Notes under the pieces: model-generated | What the model was told of the DNA's origin: nothing | Databases searched by the model: none | Seen by the model: the letters and a program-made list of their open reading frames with translations, nothing else | Translations under genes and position numbers: made by a program | In this document: one piece after another, positions 45,890-57,604 of the stretch | Numbering within the stretch: position 1 is the first letter of the stretch | How the letters are laid out: every line of letters starts with the position of its first letter | Assembly: GCF_001723175.1 (NCBI RefSeq) | Contig: NC_064651.1 | Coordinates: 3,782,001 to 3,846,000, forward strand | Length of the DNA stretch: 64,000 bases | Direction: 5' to 3' | From: Penicillium oxalicum | Taxonomy: Eukaryota; Ascomycota; Eurotiomycetes; Eurotiales; Aspergillaceae

Positions 45890-46579
45890 GAATGGGCAGC
45901 AGGAAAGTATAATGAATGAACTCAAGTCATTGGGGCCACTGGCCCCCTGCGCGTGCAACGCCAGAATGGTAGAAAGACTTACCAGGCGACATGTAAAACG
46001 TGGAACCGCATCCAAAGTCCGAGGTATAGTAATCCTCGGTCGCAAGGCCAAAATCCGCGAGCTTGACCGTGGCGCCTTGATCCGTCACCAGGACATTCTC
46101 CGGCTTGAGATCCCGGTGATAAATGCCCACGGAGTGACAAAACTGCACAGCATCCAGAAGCTGGACAAAAATCTGCTTGGCAAGCAGGTCATTTCCGACA
46201 AAGTGGCCCTTTTCCGTGATGTTAGAGAACAAGTCCCCTTCGGGACAGTACTCCATCACGACGTAGGTGCAGTCCACGGAATCCATGATGCGTACCAGGG
46301 AGACCACGTTGGGATGGGCACTGGCCTGATGGTGAAGTCGAATCTCTCGTTGTTGGTAGCTGAGTTGTCGGGAATCCAGCCCGGACTTGTTCAGGGCCTT
46401 GACGGCGTAGCGGCTGCGGGTGTGAATGTCGACGGCGGTGTAGACGACTCCATACGCACCCACGCCCAGAACACTTTCCAACTCCAGCCAGCCCGCCAAG
46501 ATGAATCCGAGACGATCCTCGGGGGCATAGCAGCGAGGGACGGTGACATGGGAGGCGTCGGGAGATCGGTAGGATACAT
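45108..46579 (-). CDS. ran1: Ser/Thr protein kinase of the Ran1/Pat1 type, with an apparent frameshift near the N-terminus
   Basis: Exons 45983-46579 and 45108-45805, with a 177-bp intron holding a microsatellite. Kinase motifs are complete: GVGAYGVV (P-loop), YAVKALNK, YHRDLKPEN, LADFGLAT and CGSTFYMSP|ECQQ, followed by NDVWSLGVMLVNLTCGRNPW. The activation segment matches Ran1/Pat1 and Ksp1-like kinases; fission-yeast Pat1 represses meiosis. The tail is Ser/Tyr/Asp-rich (SDYSDYGCMSPDF). The kinase frame has no upstream ATG before the domain. The neighbouring frame offers MYPTDLPTPPMSPSLAAMPP from ATG 46579, and one extra base in the C5 run (46521-46525, G on plus) would fuse it to EDRLGFILAG. 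Exons sum to 1295 nt, one short of a multiple of three. An unseen 5' exon is the alternative. Confidence 0.8.
45838..45888. repeat. Compound (CA)n(GA)n microsatellite in the kinase intron
   Basis: About seven CA units followed by about eighteen GA units, inside the 177-bp intron of the Ran1-like gene. Likely length-polymorphic. Confidence 0.85.
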
Positions 46580-49500
46580 CCTGACAATCCGAGAGTCCGG
46601 AGGACCTGATGAGGGGGAGAAGGGGAGAGAGAGAGAAATCCTGATGGGCAGGCCAAGCAAGTTCCAAAGATCCAGAAGTTGGCTGTGGAAGGAGGCGGAG
46701 GACAGAGGAGTGGATGATTCAGTCCTCAGTACAAGATAATAAATGCGGTTGAGATCCTGTCCGATGGAAGGAAATCACAATCCGGGATGTTTTTTGAGTG
46801 TCCCCAAGGGTTTATACGTGGGTGTTTCTGCTGGATTGGAACAAAAAGCGACCAGCTTGTCGTTCGGGTGGCAAGTATGCAAACAAACAGACCGAATCCA
46901 AAGGATGGAGGAAGGAGGGGGGGGGAAAGACCAGGTTCGACAGTGGCAATGATCGGATATCCAGTGGACTTGCAGAGGCGCTTTCGCAAGGATGCGATCA
47001 CACCGTTCCAGAAGGAAAGGAGGGTAGAGTAGTACTAAAGATGTTTCGTATTCTTCACTCCCAAGACCAGTCGTGGGAGGAGGTTTCTAGAAGTCCATTC
47101 CCGGGGAGACAAGTCACAGTCCAAATGGATGGGTGGGGGCCGGGGAGAGCAAGAGCACAGATAGAGTCCAAAAGCAAGCGGAAGAGACCGGGTCCAGGTA
47201 TTCAAAAACAGATGGGAGGTAAGCAGAGACGGAGAAGAAGGGAAGGCGACTAAGTGACGGTGACGATGTCAATGTCGGTGTGGCACCGAGATGCCAGATC
47301 CAGAGGCTGAGCGGAAAAGGAGAAAATGAGAGGACGAAAGAGAAGAGTTGAGGAGTAGGGTTGAAGTGGAGAAGATTTGAGGGAGGGAAATGCAGGCGAG
47401 AGAGGAGAGGGAGTGAAAGGAAACAAGGATGATAATGAAGAAGTATACCGGAGCGGAATGGAATGGATGTTAATATGGGAATCAAAATGGGACGGGGCGA
47501 GTTGAGCTGCGTGCAGTATCAAAGTGATCACTCTGTTTACGGGAGGGGGGGAGGCGGAGGCAACGGGAGACACACGGGGCTCTTTTTTTTTTTTTTAAAT
47601 CCATGTTCGACCCATTTGGTCAGATAAAAATAAAATGATCAAAAAATAAACCAGATCAAAAAAAAAGATCACAAATTGAACAACTTCAGGCGGGATTTGG
47701 TCCAACGAGCGAGCAGAATGGACCCGACGGACGAGATCGATGATGCGGACAAGTGGGTGCGTGGAGTTTAGAGGGCGATGGGCGACGGTCTCAGGCCCGC
47801 GAGGCGTGGCCACCGGTTTCGATAGCGTGGCACTTACGGAGGACTCGGACTGCTCTCTCCCTTTCGAGTGCTCCAGTGCTCCAGTGTTCCAGTGCCCATG
47901 ACCGGGTCCCAATTGTTTCCACTCCTTGGAACTGTCAAGGCGCTGATCCGAGAAGGCCTTCCCTGTGCGCCGGTGGCTGTGGCACGGTGCATGGTTCTAA
48001 TCCGAATGGGCTCCTCCCGCTAGGCTGAGTCGAGCGCAGTGCAGCACTCACCTGGTCCCGAGTTCATGTTGGCTTGCTGATGACTGGGCATTCCGCAGAT
48101 GTCGGCGCAAGAGGCAAGAGGCAAGAGGCGGGTGTCGGGTGTCCAGACAACACGATCCCAGCATGCACCTCGTTTGTACGACCCTTCCCGACTCTGTTGG
48201 AGTGGGAGTTGGTCAATTTCCGACCTTGTGTGTACAAAACATGCTTGATGGAGCATGTCCTACACTCCGAGATGGGAGGATGATGATGATCGAAGATGAT
48301 GTGGTTCTACGATGGAATCTCTCTTCTCCCCGGTCGCAACCTAAACTGTGTGTCCCGGCCACGTTGGGGATACCTTGGACAGTAGCGGTGTACTGGTTGT
48401 ACTTGGTGTGAGGACGCCAGACTGCACAGGTCATACCTGATCCTCCACACTGTTTCTGCTCCCGGCCATCCACACTTGGGCTCCTCAGGCACTGGGCAAG
48501 GAAACCAATCCATCAGTGGTGTGACTGGGTCTTTTCCTTTGGGGGTCTTGGTTTTCCCTGGTCGTGCTTCCTGCACTCTGAGGATGCTCGACACCAATCA
48601 TCCTCAGGGGAAGCTGGTGGGGGGGAGGAGAGGCTGCCGTAGATAGTGCAGCACTGCCGACGCCACCTGCAGGTGGTCATTGGATGGCAATGACCATGAT
48701 GGGGCCAGTGACACATGACGATCAGCTTCAGTGAAAAGAGTCTCCAGGGAGATTCTCGATGGATCCGGTGGAGCAAACCGATTAGGAGATGGATAGCAGT
48801 CGCTCTGGTACCCCTGATCACAGATCTACTGTAGGTACATGGCTCCCGGACTGGATCTTGTCTTGTCTTGTGTGGGAAAAATCGATGGGAAGATGGGGTT
48901 CCCTGATGACCCGAAGGCGGTCGACTGCCGACAGGATAGGAGAGCTGGTGCCGAGCACTTGGAAGACAGGAGGAGTGCAGACTGCAGAGCAAATGTAGAG
49001 CAAGTCATCGGTAGAAATGTATACCTCAAGGAGGTCAGAGTGAACACCCTCACGAGTGGTATGAGTGCATGATGAGTGTTGTCCTTCAGGTTTTAAGATT
49101 CTCCCCTCCACTGAATCTACTCCTTGATCTCACTGGCTCATGGACATCTCAGAGCCTGAGGGTCGATGGGCCGAGTGTCTTAACCGCCAGTTTCCACACA
49201 CCACGAAGAGAAATGCATCGGATGAAGAATGGGTATGTTTCACCGTTCACCTTCCACTGTTCACCGCTCTGATGTGAGTGGCATTTGCCCCCGAGAATGC
49301 TAGAAGACTTTCCACCTGGCCCTGCCGTCCACAACCCACGAGGCACCGACATCTATTGTGGCAATAAGCCAGGCCCCGGAGCTCTCAAGCATCTGTATGG
49401 CCACGCCCGTCTCTCGTTGGGCCCTTTTCATTTGGCCCGATCCGTGATCCATTCAAGTGGTCCAATTTCCAGTTTGCATCCGCCCACACTCCACCGTTTG

Positions 49501-52500
49501 ACGCCCAAAGACCGACCGCCACCCTTCTTAGTCACCAGTTCCCCTTTTGTGAACCAAATTCCACACGATGGATGGGTGCGGACACCTCGTGACGGGGGGC
49601 ATGAGTGGCTGGTGGCAATTTTCCAGACCGTTCGAACTGGACCCTCGTCCTCCAGGTTGACGAGTCCAGACGAAGAGAGCCGTCAGGCATCGACAGAAGA
49701 AGTGGGATCTGAGAGAGGCGTCTTCCATTGGAGCTCCTCTCCATTCAGCCTTGGACCTTGTTCCACCTGTCCTGGCAATCCATGCTCCACTTTGTTCATC
49801 TGCACGGTGACTGGTGCGCCTGGCTGCCTTGTCCAATCTGTTTCTTTCTATCTCTCTCACACAACTTATTTTTCTCCCCTTGCGCGTCATGGCGTACGGC
49901 AATCATCGAGTCATCGAGTAGGCGACTATCTGACGCGCAGTACTGACGGTTAGCGTTGTAACTTGACCATCCTACTAATAATGAGTCGAATCAACACCCT
50001 TCCCTTTCTCCTGTCAAAGTTAGATAGGCCTAGAGTTCCAGAGTCTGGAGTCTGGTACCTTGCCCTGCCCTGTCCTGCCTTCCAAGGCCCAATCGTGGCC
50101 ACCTTCATCTCGCCATGGGTTTTTTTTTCTCCACAGCCCCCCGTTTATTCCCCTGCGTTTCCCGCCACTTGACCGGATTCGTCACCGTGGTCGACTCATA
50201 CGCGCAACACATAGCACAGTCAAAAACTGGGACAGTAAATATAGCAACTGTGACACAATGCTTCTCTCAGTCTCAAAGAGTACTACTGTACCACGACTCG
50301 TAGTATTCACAAAGTACTCCAGTCAAAAAATGAAGTACTTGAGTATCTTAGCATGTTTGTCACGTGTCTCTGTGTCTTCCAGTGAGATGGTCCCGTCCCT
50401 GTACCTGACCAGCCAGTCAGTGACTCTCTTACATCGGTAAACACTTACTCCTAAACACCAGATCCACCAGTTACCAGTTTCTGTCTGCCCCCCCCCCCCT
50501 CTTCTGTCTCTTGGACCACTCGCCAGTTGCCCAGTTCACGTCGAACCCGTGTCCCACATTCTCAGATCTCGATAGGGCAGAACTGTATCTGTGCAGAACG
50601 GTAGACTTTGGAGACTTGTCGCTGCGACGATAGAGCTATCCTCTGCTAGCTCTACAGACTAGATTCCAGTCTAAAAAAAGAATTCCCTTTCTGGTCTCAC
50701 TCATGATTCTCTCAGTCTCGCCGACGGTGATGATTGGAAAGATCCAAGTCTCGATGGGAGACGGCAGGACAAGACTCTACCCGGCATCTATGTATTCACT
50801 TTTACTACTCAAGATCACTCATTGTATGGATTCAGGACTTGGGAACATACAGTATGCATCCAGTCGCTAAACGCATCGAATCAAGCACATTCTAGGGGGA
50901 AACCTACTCAGGCCAGAGTTCTCGACAATGTATAGACTACGACTGTTAGGTGGACTCAAGAGACTGCACACAAGTGCACCAACTCTCCAACTTGGCTCTA
51001 GCACATGGCAGAGCAACCCCCTCTCCCCTGTCTGGCGCCGTTTCATCGCCATGTTCCACCCGCTCAAGACTTTCTCCAGTAATACATACCCCTCCCAGGT
51101 GTTAAGTAGGAATGTATACCGTATGGATTTGACTCGTGGCACTAGAACACTGGGATACTGGGACACGGGCTACTAGCCTCTGAACCTTCTAGCCACGCAA
51201 TTCCCACGAAGCGGTCACTACTGAGCAGGTGAGTCTCACCGTCACTTGGGGGGGCTGTCTTGTCAAAAGGGACGGAGAGGTGCATGGCGTAGGAAGCCCT
51301 GCCGAGTGAACTGGATAGTGGAGAGTATCCACTGGATATTCTCCTTCTCCACGAATGATTGGGGTGAAACAGGCTCCCCCTTCTCCGGGCTGGCGCCTCA
51401 CAATTCAATCACATCCCAGCGTGCCGGGTGGATGAATCTTGTTGGATCATGAGAGGAGAAGCACGGACCCGACCATGATGGATGATGGATGGAGTCGGGG
51501 GATCTCCCATGGTCACGAAGGAATCGTGTCGTGCGAAAAGAAAAGAACTGAACTCTAGGATTTCCATCTCTTGACTCCAAGGTTAGTCTGGGATCAACCA
51601 CGGGTGTGGGAGGAGACAGGCTGGGTCAAGGGTTCGATAGAGTATAGAGAGTCGAGACTATAGAGTGGTGCTGTGTAGAGGGGAGTGGCATTTATCGATT
51701 GATCGACTCATCATTCGGGGAGGGAAAGTTGGGAGGTCTAGCGGGGCTAGAAGCATCCATGATTCTATAGTGATCAACATAAAAGAGAGAAAGAGACGAA
51801 ACAGAGGAGAGAAAAGAGTGAGGCAAAGAAATGAGAAATGGAACCTCCTCCTTCCATCTGACGAATCACGAGGGATCAGATCCTCACCCCCCAACCTCCC
51901 GAACCGACTGGGCAAAAAAGTTAAGAGGCCTATCGAGGGTGCATCGCCATCGACGCATCAGTCCGTTTTCTTTTCGAGAACGAGTGGATCGGTGCACAGA
52001 CGAGCCTAGTGGCCGCTTGAGGAGGGGGGGGGCTTTGAAGATGGTCCTGGGCCCCCCTATTCAGTCCAATTAAAGTTTATCTCTCGAGTCCCTGACTCTA
52101 GGCAGGGCGTCTGTGATCAAAGTACATCTTGTCCAGGACTGCAGGATGTCCAATTAGTTACTATTCTCTGTAGGTACACGACTCAGGTGGTTGTACATGC
52201 AGTATCACTATCCTCTCTACCTTGAGCTCTACGGAACTCAAATTGACAAGCTCACAGTAGATGGTTATAGCACCATCCCTCCCTTGAACCCCAAGCTGGT
52301 GTCTACACAACCCATTACAATAAGGACACTGGTTTAGTCCTCAACCAGGCGTGGAGGTGGTCTCGACTCACACATCAGCCCCGTGGAGCCCTCCAAACGG
52401 GTGTGACGTCCAGAGCCCCGGCTTACTCATCCTGTATACCGAGATGGATGGCATGCGTCCAGTCGTACTCGTGCATGATAAACGGCCCTGCTCTGCTGGT

Positions 52501-54267
52501 CCCCGACCGATCAAAGCGCAAAAAGAAAAATTTGCCCAGGTCGCACAACTGAATTTCGCAATCACACTTGGTCAGCGGCTCGGCGGACCATTCAACATCG
52601 GCGTGGTACTACGAAAGTTCACTCCGGTTGGTGTTGTATTCCAAGCAATGACCGGATTGATTGGGCGTGTATGTGAGAGTGGACTCGGGACCATAAGTGA
52701 TTAGTAAGTTACTGGCAGTGGTCATCATCGAGGTGGACAACGAACAGCGGTCAAGTCCAATATCAAAGATGACCAGCCTTGCGAGAGGTGAATTGTGGTG
52801 TTGTATTCGTGGACCAACCCACGATCAACTCCTGTGAGTCCTCTCTGTACCCTGGAAATGCTGGTGTGTCCGGCTGCAATTTGTTCTTTTGAGAAATGTG
52901 GCCCTGATCCATTGCGGCTGATTCTTCACCGCTACGATACCTGGATTGATATCTTGGTACTGGATGGAGACACGACTCATGAATCATCACGTGTGCTGCA
53001 TGAGCTATCCGGCATCTCTCTAGATGACATCTCCTTCTAGTAGGTGTGTACAGATAGAGATTGCAGCATCAATAGAGGGACAATGTGGTTTCTTGATGAT
53101 GAGCTCGCTGGAAAGCTTAGAATGAAAAGGGATGGGAGGCTAGGGCCTAGATGGGACAGGTTCACTCGAGATGAGATTGACTTTGTTGGACTGGACCAGT
53201 CTGGCAGGAACCGCAGGTTCAAAAACCAGCGACCCTGCAATGAAGATGCTTTCCCGATGTGTCGAGGAACGCAGACGGACCACCGTCCCAAGTTGCTTAT
53301 TCGTAAGCTGACCCACCCAGGAAAGATGCTAGAAAACCGTTTGGAGCATCTGCACTGAAGGAATCCGGGGTTGATTGGTCGTGTATTTGCAAGGACGGAT
53401 GTTTTTGTCGTAGATGGAAGCACGATAGTCTCCCTCCCATCGTGGTACGCAGTGACAGACTCGGCAAATTTCTGTCTACTGGGGGACTGGACGGGCCACG
53501 CGGTGATGGTGGCATCTCATTGGATGGACCCCCACAAAATAAACATCTCCTCGACATCATCACTCGGGCAGGTTTTGGTTGCTCAGTCAAGATAGCCGGT
53601 GATCGCCGTGGAAATTATTTCTCATCGGTTGTTCTCCCTTGCTCGCCTTTGGAAATGTTGCACATGGAAGGATTTTTTGCCACTTCCGACGCCCCCGTGG
53701 CAAGCCGGGCAGATGCTGGGGGTAAATCATCGTTATCATCATGATCATCCAATTGGCTTGTCACTGTGACTCTTCTAGATTACATAGAGATGTCTCTTTC
53801 CAGTCTCGAGGCGTGGTCGGACCCACTGGTGAAGAAGGTAAGATGAAGATGATCTAATCATTACCCCGATCAGATTGAGTGGTCCCGGGTCGATTCCCAT
53901 GTATCCGATCAACATGTCGTGTTCAGTATCCAGGATTGCAAGCATGGTACCAATAGGATGAAGCCGCCTATCCACACATACCAGGAGTTGGATTGCCCGT
54001 CGTTTCCAGAATAGATCCAACAGAAAGCCAAGTGCCCCGGTCTGAATCCCCTTGGCTCCAATTGAATGAGAGCTCAGCCCCCAACTGGATTGTCGTTTCT
54101 TATTCTCGAATACTTAACAAAAGAACATATCTGCCGACGCTCCACAATTACGCTCCAGAGGTCAGTTTTAACCATAGATCGTGGACCCTGTGAAAGTAGT
54201 CCATACAGTCTGACTGACGAATCTCGCCTACATCAAGCAACCAGCGACCATTCCAGAAGCCCTCACG

Positions 54268-54291
54268 CCCCCCCCCCCCCCCCCCCCCCCC
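54268..54291. repeat. Poly-C tract of 24
   Basis: Longest G/C homopolymer of the window, inside the gene desert. The true length may differ. Confidence 0.85.
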
Positions 54292-56802
54292 AACCTCCAA
54301 TCTGGAAAGCCCCCCAAACATAAAACTTGCAACCCATGAACCCAACCGGCTTCCCCGGCTCTTCGACAAAGTTGTTGATGGAGTTTCTCGCCTCTCCTCC
54401 CTCAATTCATAATTGTCGGATCGAAAGCTGGTGCTTCCGGCTGGGCCAGACCCAGTCCTGTTTGACCCTATGACCGACGGTACTTACAACTACAGCCGTC
54501 GAGTTGTATGTGTCTACACTCTCCACTGCCGAGCGCCTAGTGCCAATCCTTCCTGCACCCAGCCCGCCTCAAATCATGATGACATGGATCGTTCTAATCT
54601 CCAGTAGGATACGTATTATGTATTCTGGCCCCCAATCGTAAGTCTCTGTTGTCCAGTAGATGGATCCAGCCCCTCATCTAAAAGTGACCTGCAGCAAATG
54701 CCTGTCCCCGATTATACTTGTGGGACGCTCGGGTTTCAAATTGAAAGATGGCGGGAATCAATCGCGCCTTTAACCCCCGCCGGGCCTCTCCAACCTCCAT
54801 TGGCTTGGATCAGGCTACTCTACACTCAACCAAGGGGGCCGAGACTGTGACGATCAAGTGCGCGCCAAAACCAGCCGTCGGATTGGTTTCAACTCATGCA
54901 ATGAGAATGCAGGCACCATGAAAGTCAACAAGGAAACACAAACGCAAAACAGTAGAATCCAATCATCTTACTAGATTATGTACTGAACATACGCTGTATG
55001 TACCGACTCGACTCATGATGATCGAAAAAGTTGAATGATAACAGGATGGGTATCAAATGGCAAGAATGATCCATTCAACCTTCCAACTCGGCAACAAATA
55101 GGTATCTACCTGTGGGCGGAAAAAAACCCCCCCCGGATACGTTTGTGTTCTTTCTCAGCTCGTCTCATGGAGATGATTGGAAGCTTCCATCCGTGGAAAT
55201 GTGACGGGGATCAACAATATCACCCGTGGGTTCATGCTCTGGTTCCCAAGTTTACACAGGAACTGAGGCAATAACTTTATGTAGCAGCCACTATGCGCCC
55301 CCCTCCACGTCCCTGTTGCACGGCAACCGAGCCCGACGGGCAAAACTCATCTATACGCTTTTCACTGAGAACTATATCAAGTCGAGAAACTCTAACATGC
55401 ATGGCGCAGGTTCCGCGAGTAGAATCGTTGTAACTTGTAGAAGGCTAATTTGGTGGTTTGTCTGGTGGGGGGGGGGGCGGGTGAACTGGGAACGCTCTGG
55501 AGGCTGGAGACTGCATTCGGCGCATGATCGGTCACACTGCTACTCTTTCAAGATGACTGGGGCAAAAACCTTGGTCGTTTGGTGTTTTCGTTTCCCGCTG
55601 TGTATGGTTGTGTGCTCTGAACTCTCAAGTTTGCTATACGATTCAGTAAACTTAGTCCGCCCCCACCCTCCTCTTTCTTCAAAGCATCATAGTACACTGT
55701 CACTGAATGCACATCACATCTGTAAGTGAATATCATCGAAGCCATTCTGATCTCCAGGCTTGAACCTATTTTACCAGCATCCGGTCCAGCATCGCTCTCC
55801 GGTGATTCTAACAATATAAGGGGGACTTTGTTGATAGTTCCATCTGATGCGATGATCTAGAACGCTTTTTGCAATTCGGGTGATTTGATATCCGTGGTGC
55901 GCTTTCCAAGAGAGGAGAGGATATGGATGTTGAAGTTCCAATTCTATCCGGTGCTTCCAATTCTTTGAGCTACAGGGTTAGAACTACACCGTATGTCAAA
56001 GTTCACGCCCTACCTCGTACCTATAGCTCTTTCCAGCTCACTTCAGGGCCAGTTTATTTATATATAGGTAACACAGCGTGTACACAGGGGATTTAAGCAA
56101 CAATGTTCTACCACTAGGCAATCGCTATTTCTGTAAATAGAAAACAAACCTAGGGGACGAGTCCGTCTGGACCTAGTCTTCTCGACGCCACGGCGCCTAT
56201 AACAGGACAGGGTAATCAAGTACATTTCTCGTAGAGCCAGGTCCGGTAGAATCCATGCAAGATACCTTGATGTGGATACAGATAGGATCACAGAAAGGTT
56301 TTCATTCCCTTGATAGGGTACACTCCAGACAAGACCAATCCCGTCCATCACTCATATAAGCCCCCCCCCCCTCCCCTTGATGTCATCCACGACGATCCCT
56401 TTGCTTCAAAAGCACTGGCAGATGATAGCCCATGACCTAACTCTACCTTTGGAGAACACTCTGGAATGCCTCGTATGAAAGTGACAACCTGATACTAAAT
56501 ACGGACCTTCGGTTCAAAAATACCATTAGCCCTCCCAAAGTATCAAAAGGTTGGAGGTGACAGTATAAAAGTATATAGCAGATCATTCAAGGCAGTAAGT
56601 ATTAACTTCGTAGTAATCGGTTGCGGTACGCTTTTTCCACTCTAGAGCGGGGTAAACGGCTGCATTTCATAACGCCACTGACACCATCGTCAGGTCAGAT
56701 TTGAAAGTGAGGGAAGGGGGCTGGGCTGGGTTGGGACTTGTAATCATGTTATGCATAACATGCGAATGGTATCTATTAAGGGCAGGGCATGAGGGGGAAG
56801 AA

Positions 56803-56818
56803 GGGGGGGGGGGGGGGG
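56803..56818. repeat. Poly-G tract of 16
   Basis: Uninterrupted G run in the gene desert, preceded by other short G runs. Confidence 0.85.
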
Positions 56819-57604
56819 ATATGTACCTTTTGTTTTGCCGATTGGGAAATAGAACACTGGGGTTTCAAGAATGACTGGTGTACTGCTCGTACTGCCCATG
56901 CCATTAATGATGGATCATGCCTCTTGGAAGAGGCTGGAGGAGATGGTACATTATTGAACAGGTTGGGAGATTCTACTACTGCATATCAGTGGACGTTCAG
57001 AACCTTTCACCCACCCGTAAAATTCAGAAGACGAAAAGCGAGGAGAAAGAGATTCGCGCAACTAGCCCTGAACGCATCGATTGGTGGCGATGCAATCCTT
57101 GGAAAGGGGCAACCTGCGTACTATACACCACTTCCAGAGGACAGGGAACAGAAAGGCTGGGTAGCTTCAGGTCAAGTCATGCTCAACCTGAACTTTGGTT
57201 GAACGCAGGGGTTCCTATGAAGCCGACGGGACTCTGACCTACCCCATTGATCTTCTGCCTGGGGCATGTCGTGTTTAGGTAGTTTGCCAGATATAAATGA
57301 CACGTTCTCTCTAGGGACTTTGACATATGGAAAAGGAAATAAACGACGTCCCCAGTGTAGCGGAAAGTGTCACAAATAAATTGGGTCATTAGTGGTCATA
57401 AGAGTATCATTTGAAATCCCTTTGCAACGATCATCTGTTGAAAAAGAAAAAGAAAATGAATAGAATGCCGCTTTACATACAGCATGGGAAACTCGGAAAC
57501 TTCCTCTTTAGCTCTGTTCATGATCTGACTGGAAGGGCGCAGAACCACTCTCCACACGCATCACTTGAGCACCTTTCACCTCCCTCAGGGGCCTTCCCTC
57601 TCCT

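Larger units (their letters stand above)
46580..57604. other. Gene desert of about 11 kb upstream of the Ran1-like kinase
   Basis: No frame on either strand shows family motifs, conserved-looking blocks or plausible exon chains; the longest (49285-49953, 222 codons) has shadow-like composition. Base composition is close to that of the flanks, not AT-rich as in RIP-mutated repeats or centromeres. The stretch is rich in homopolymers: T14 at 47583, C12 near 50488, C11 at 56361, G16 at 56803 and C24 at 54268. There are small tandem words such as AAGAGGC units near 48103-48128 and GTGCTCCA units near 47868. The part next to 46580 must hold the kinase promoter and leader. I cannot tell regulatory DNA or a long non-coding RNA from genes lost to sequence errors. 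Confidence 0.5.

Noticed and set aside
49285..49953. 222-codon frame in the gene desert
   Set aside because: No start context, no motifs, amino-acid composition of translated non-coding DNA; a similar-length antisense frame exists.
52351..53744. Chain of short plus-strand frames that might be exons of one gene
   Set aside because: Frames lack consistent splice signals and conserved-looking blocks; no family recognised.
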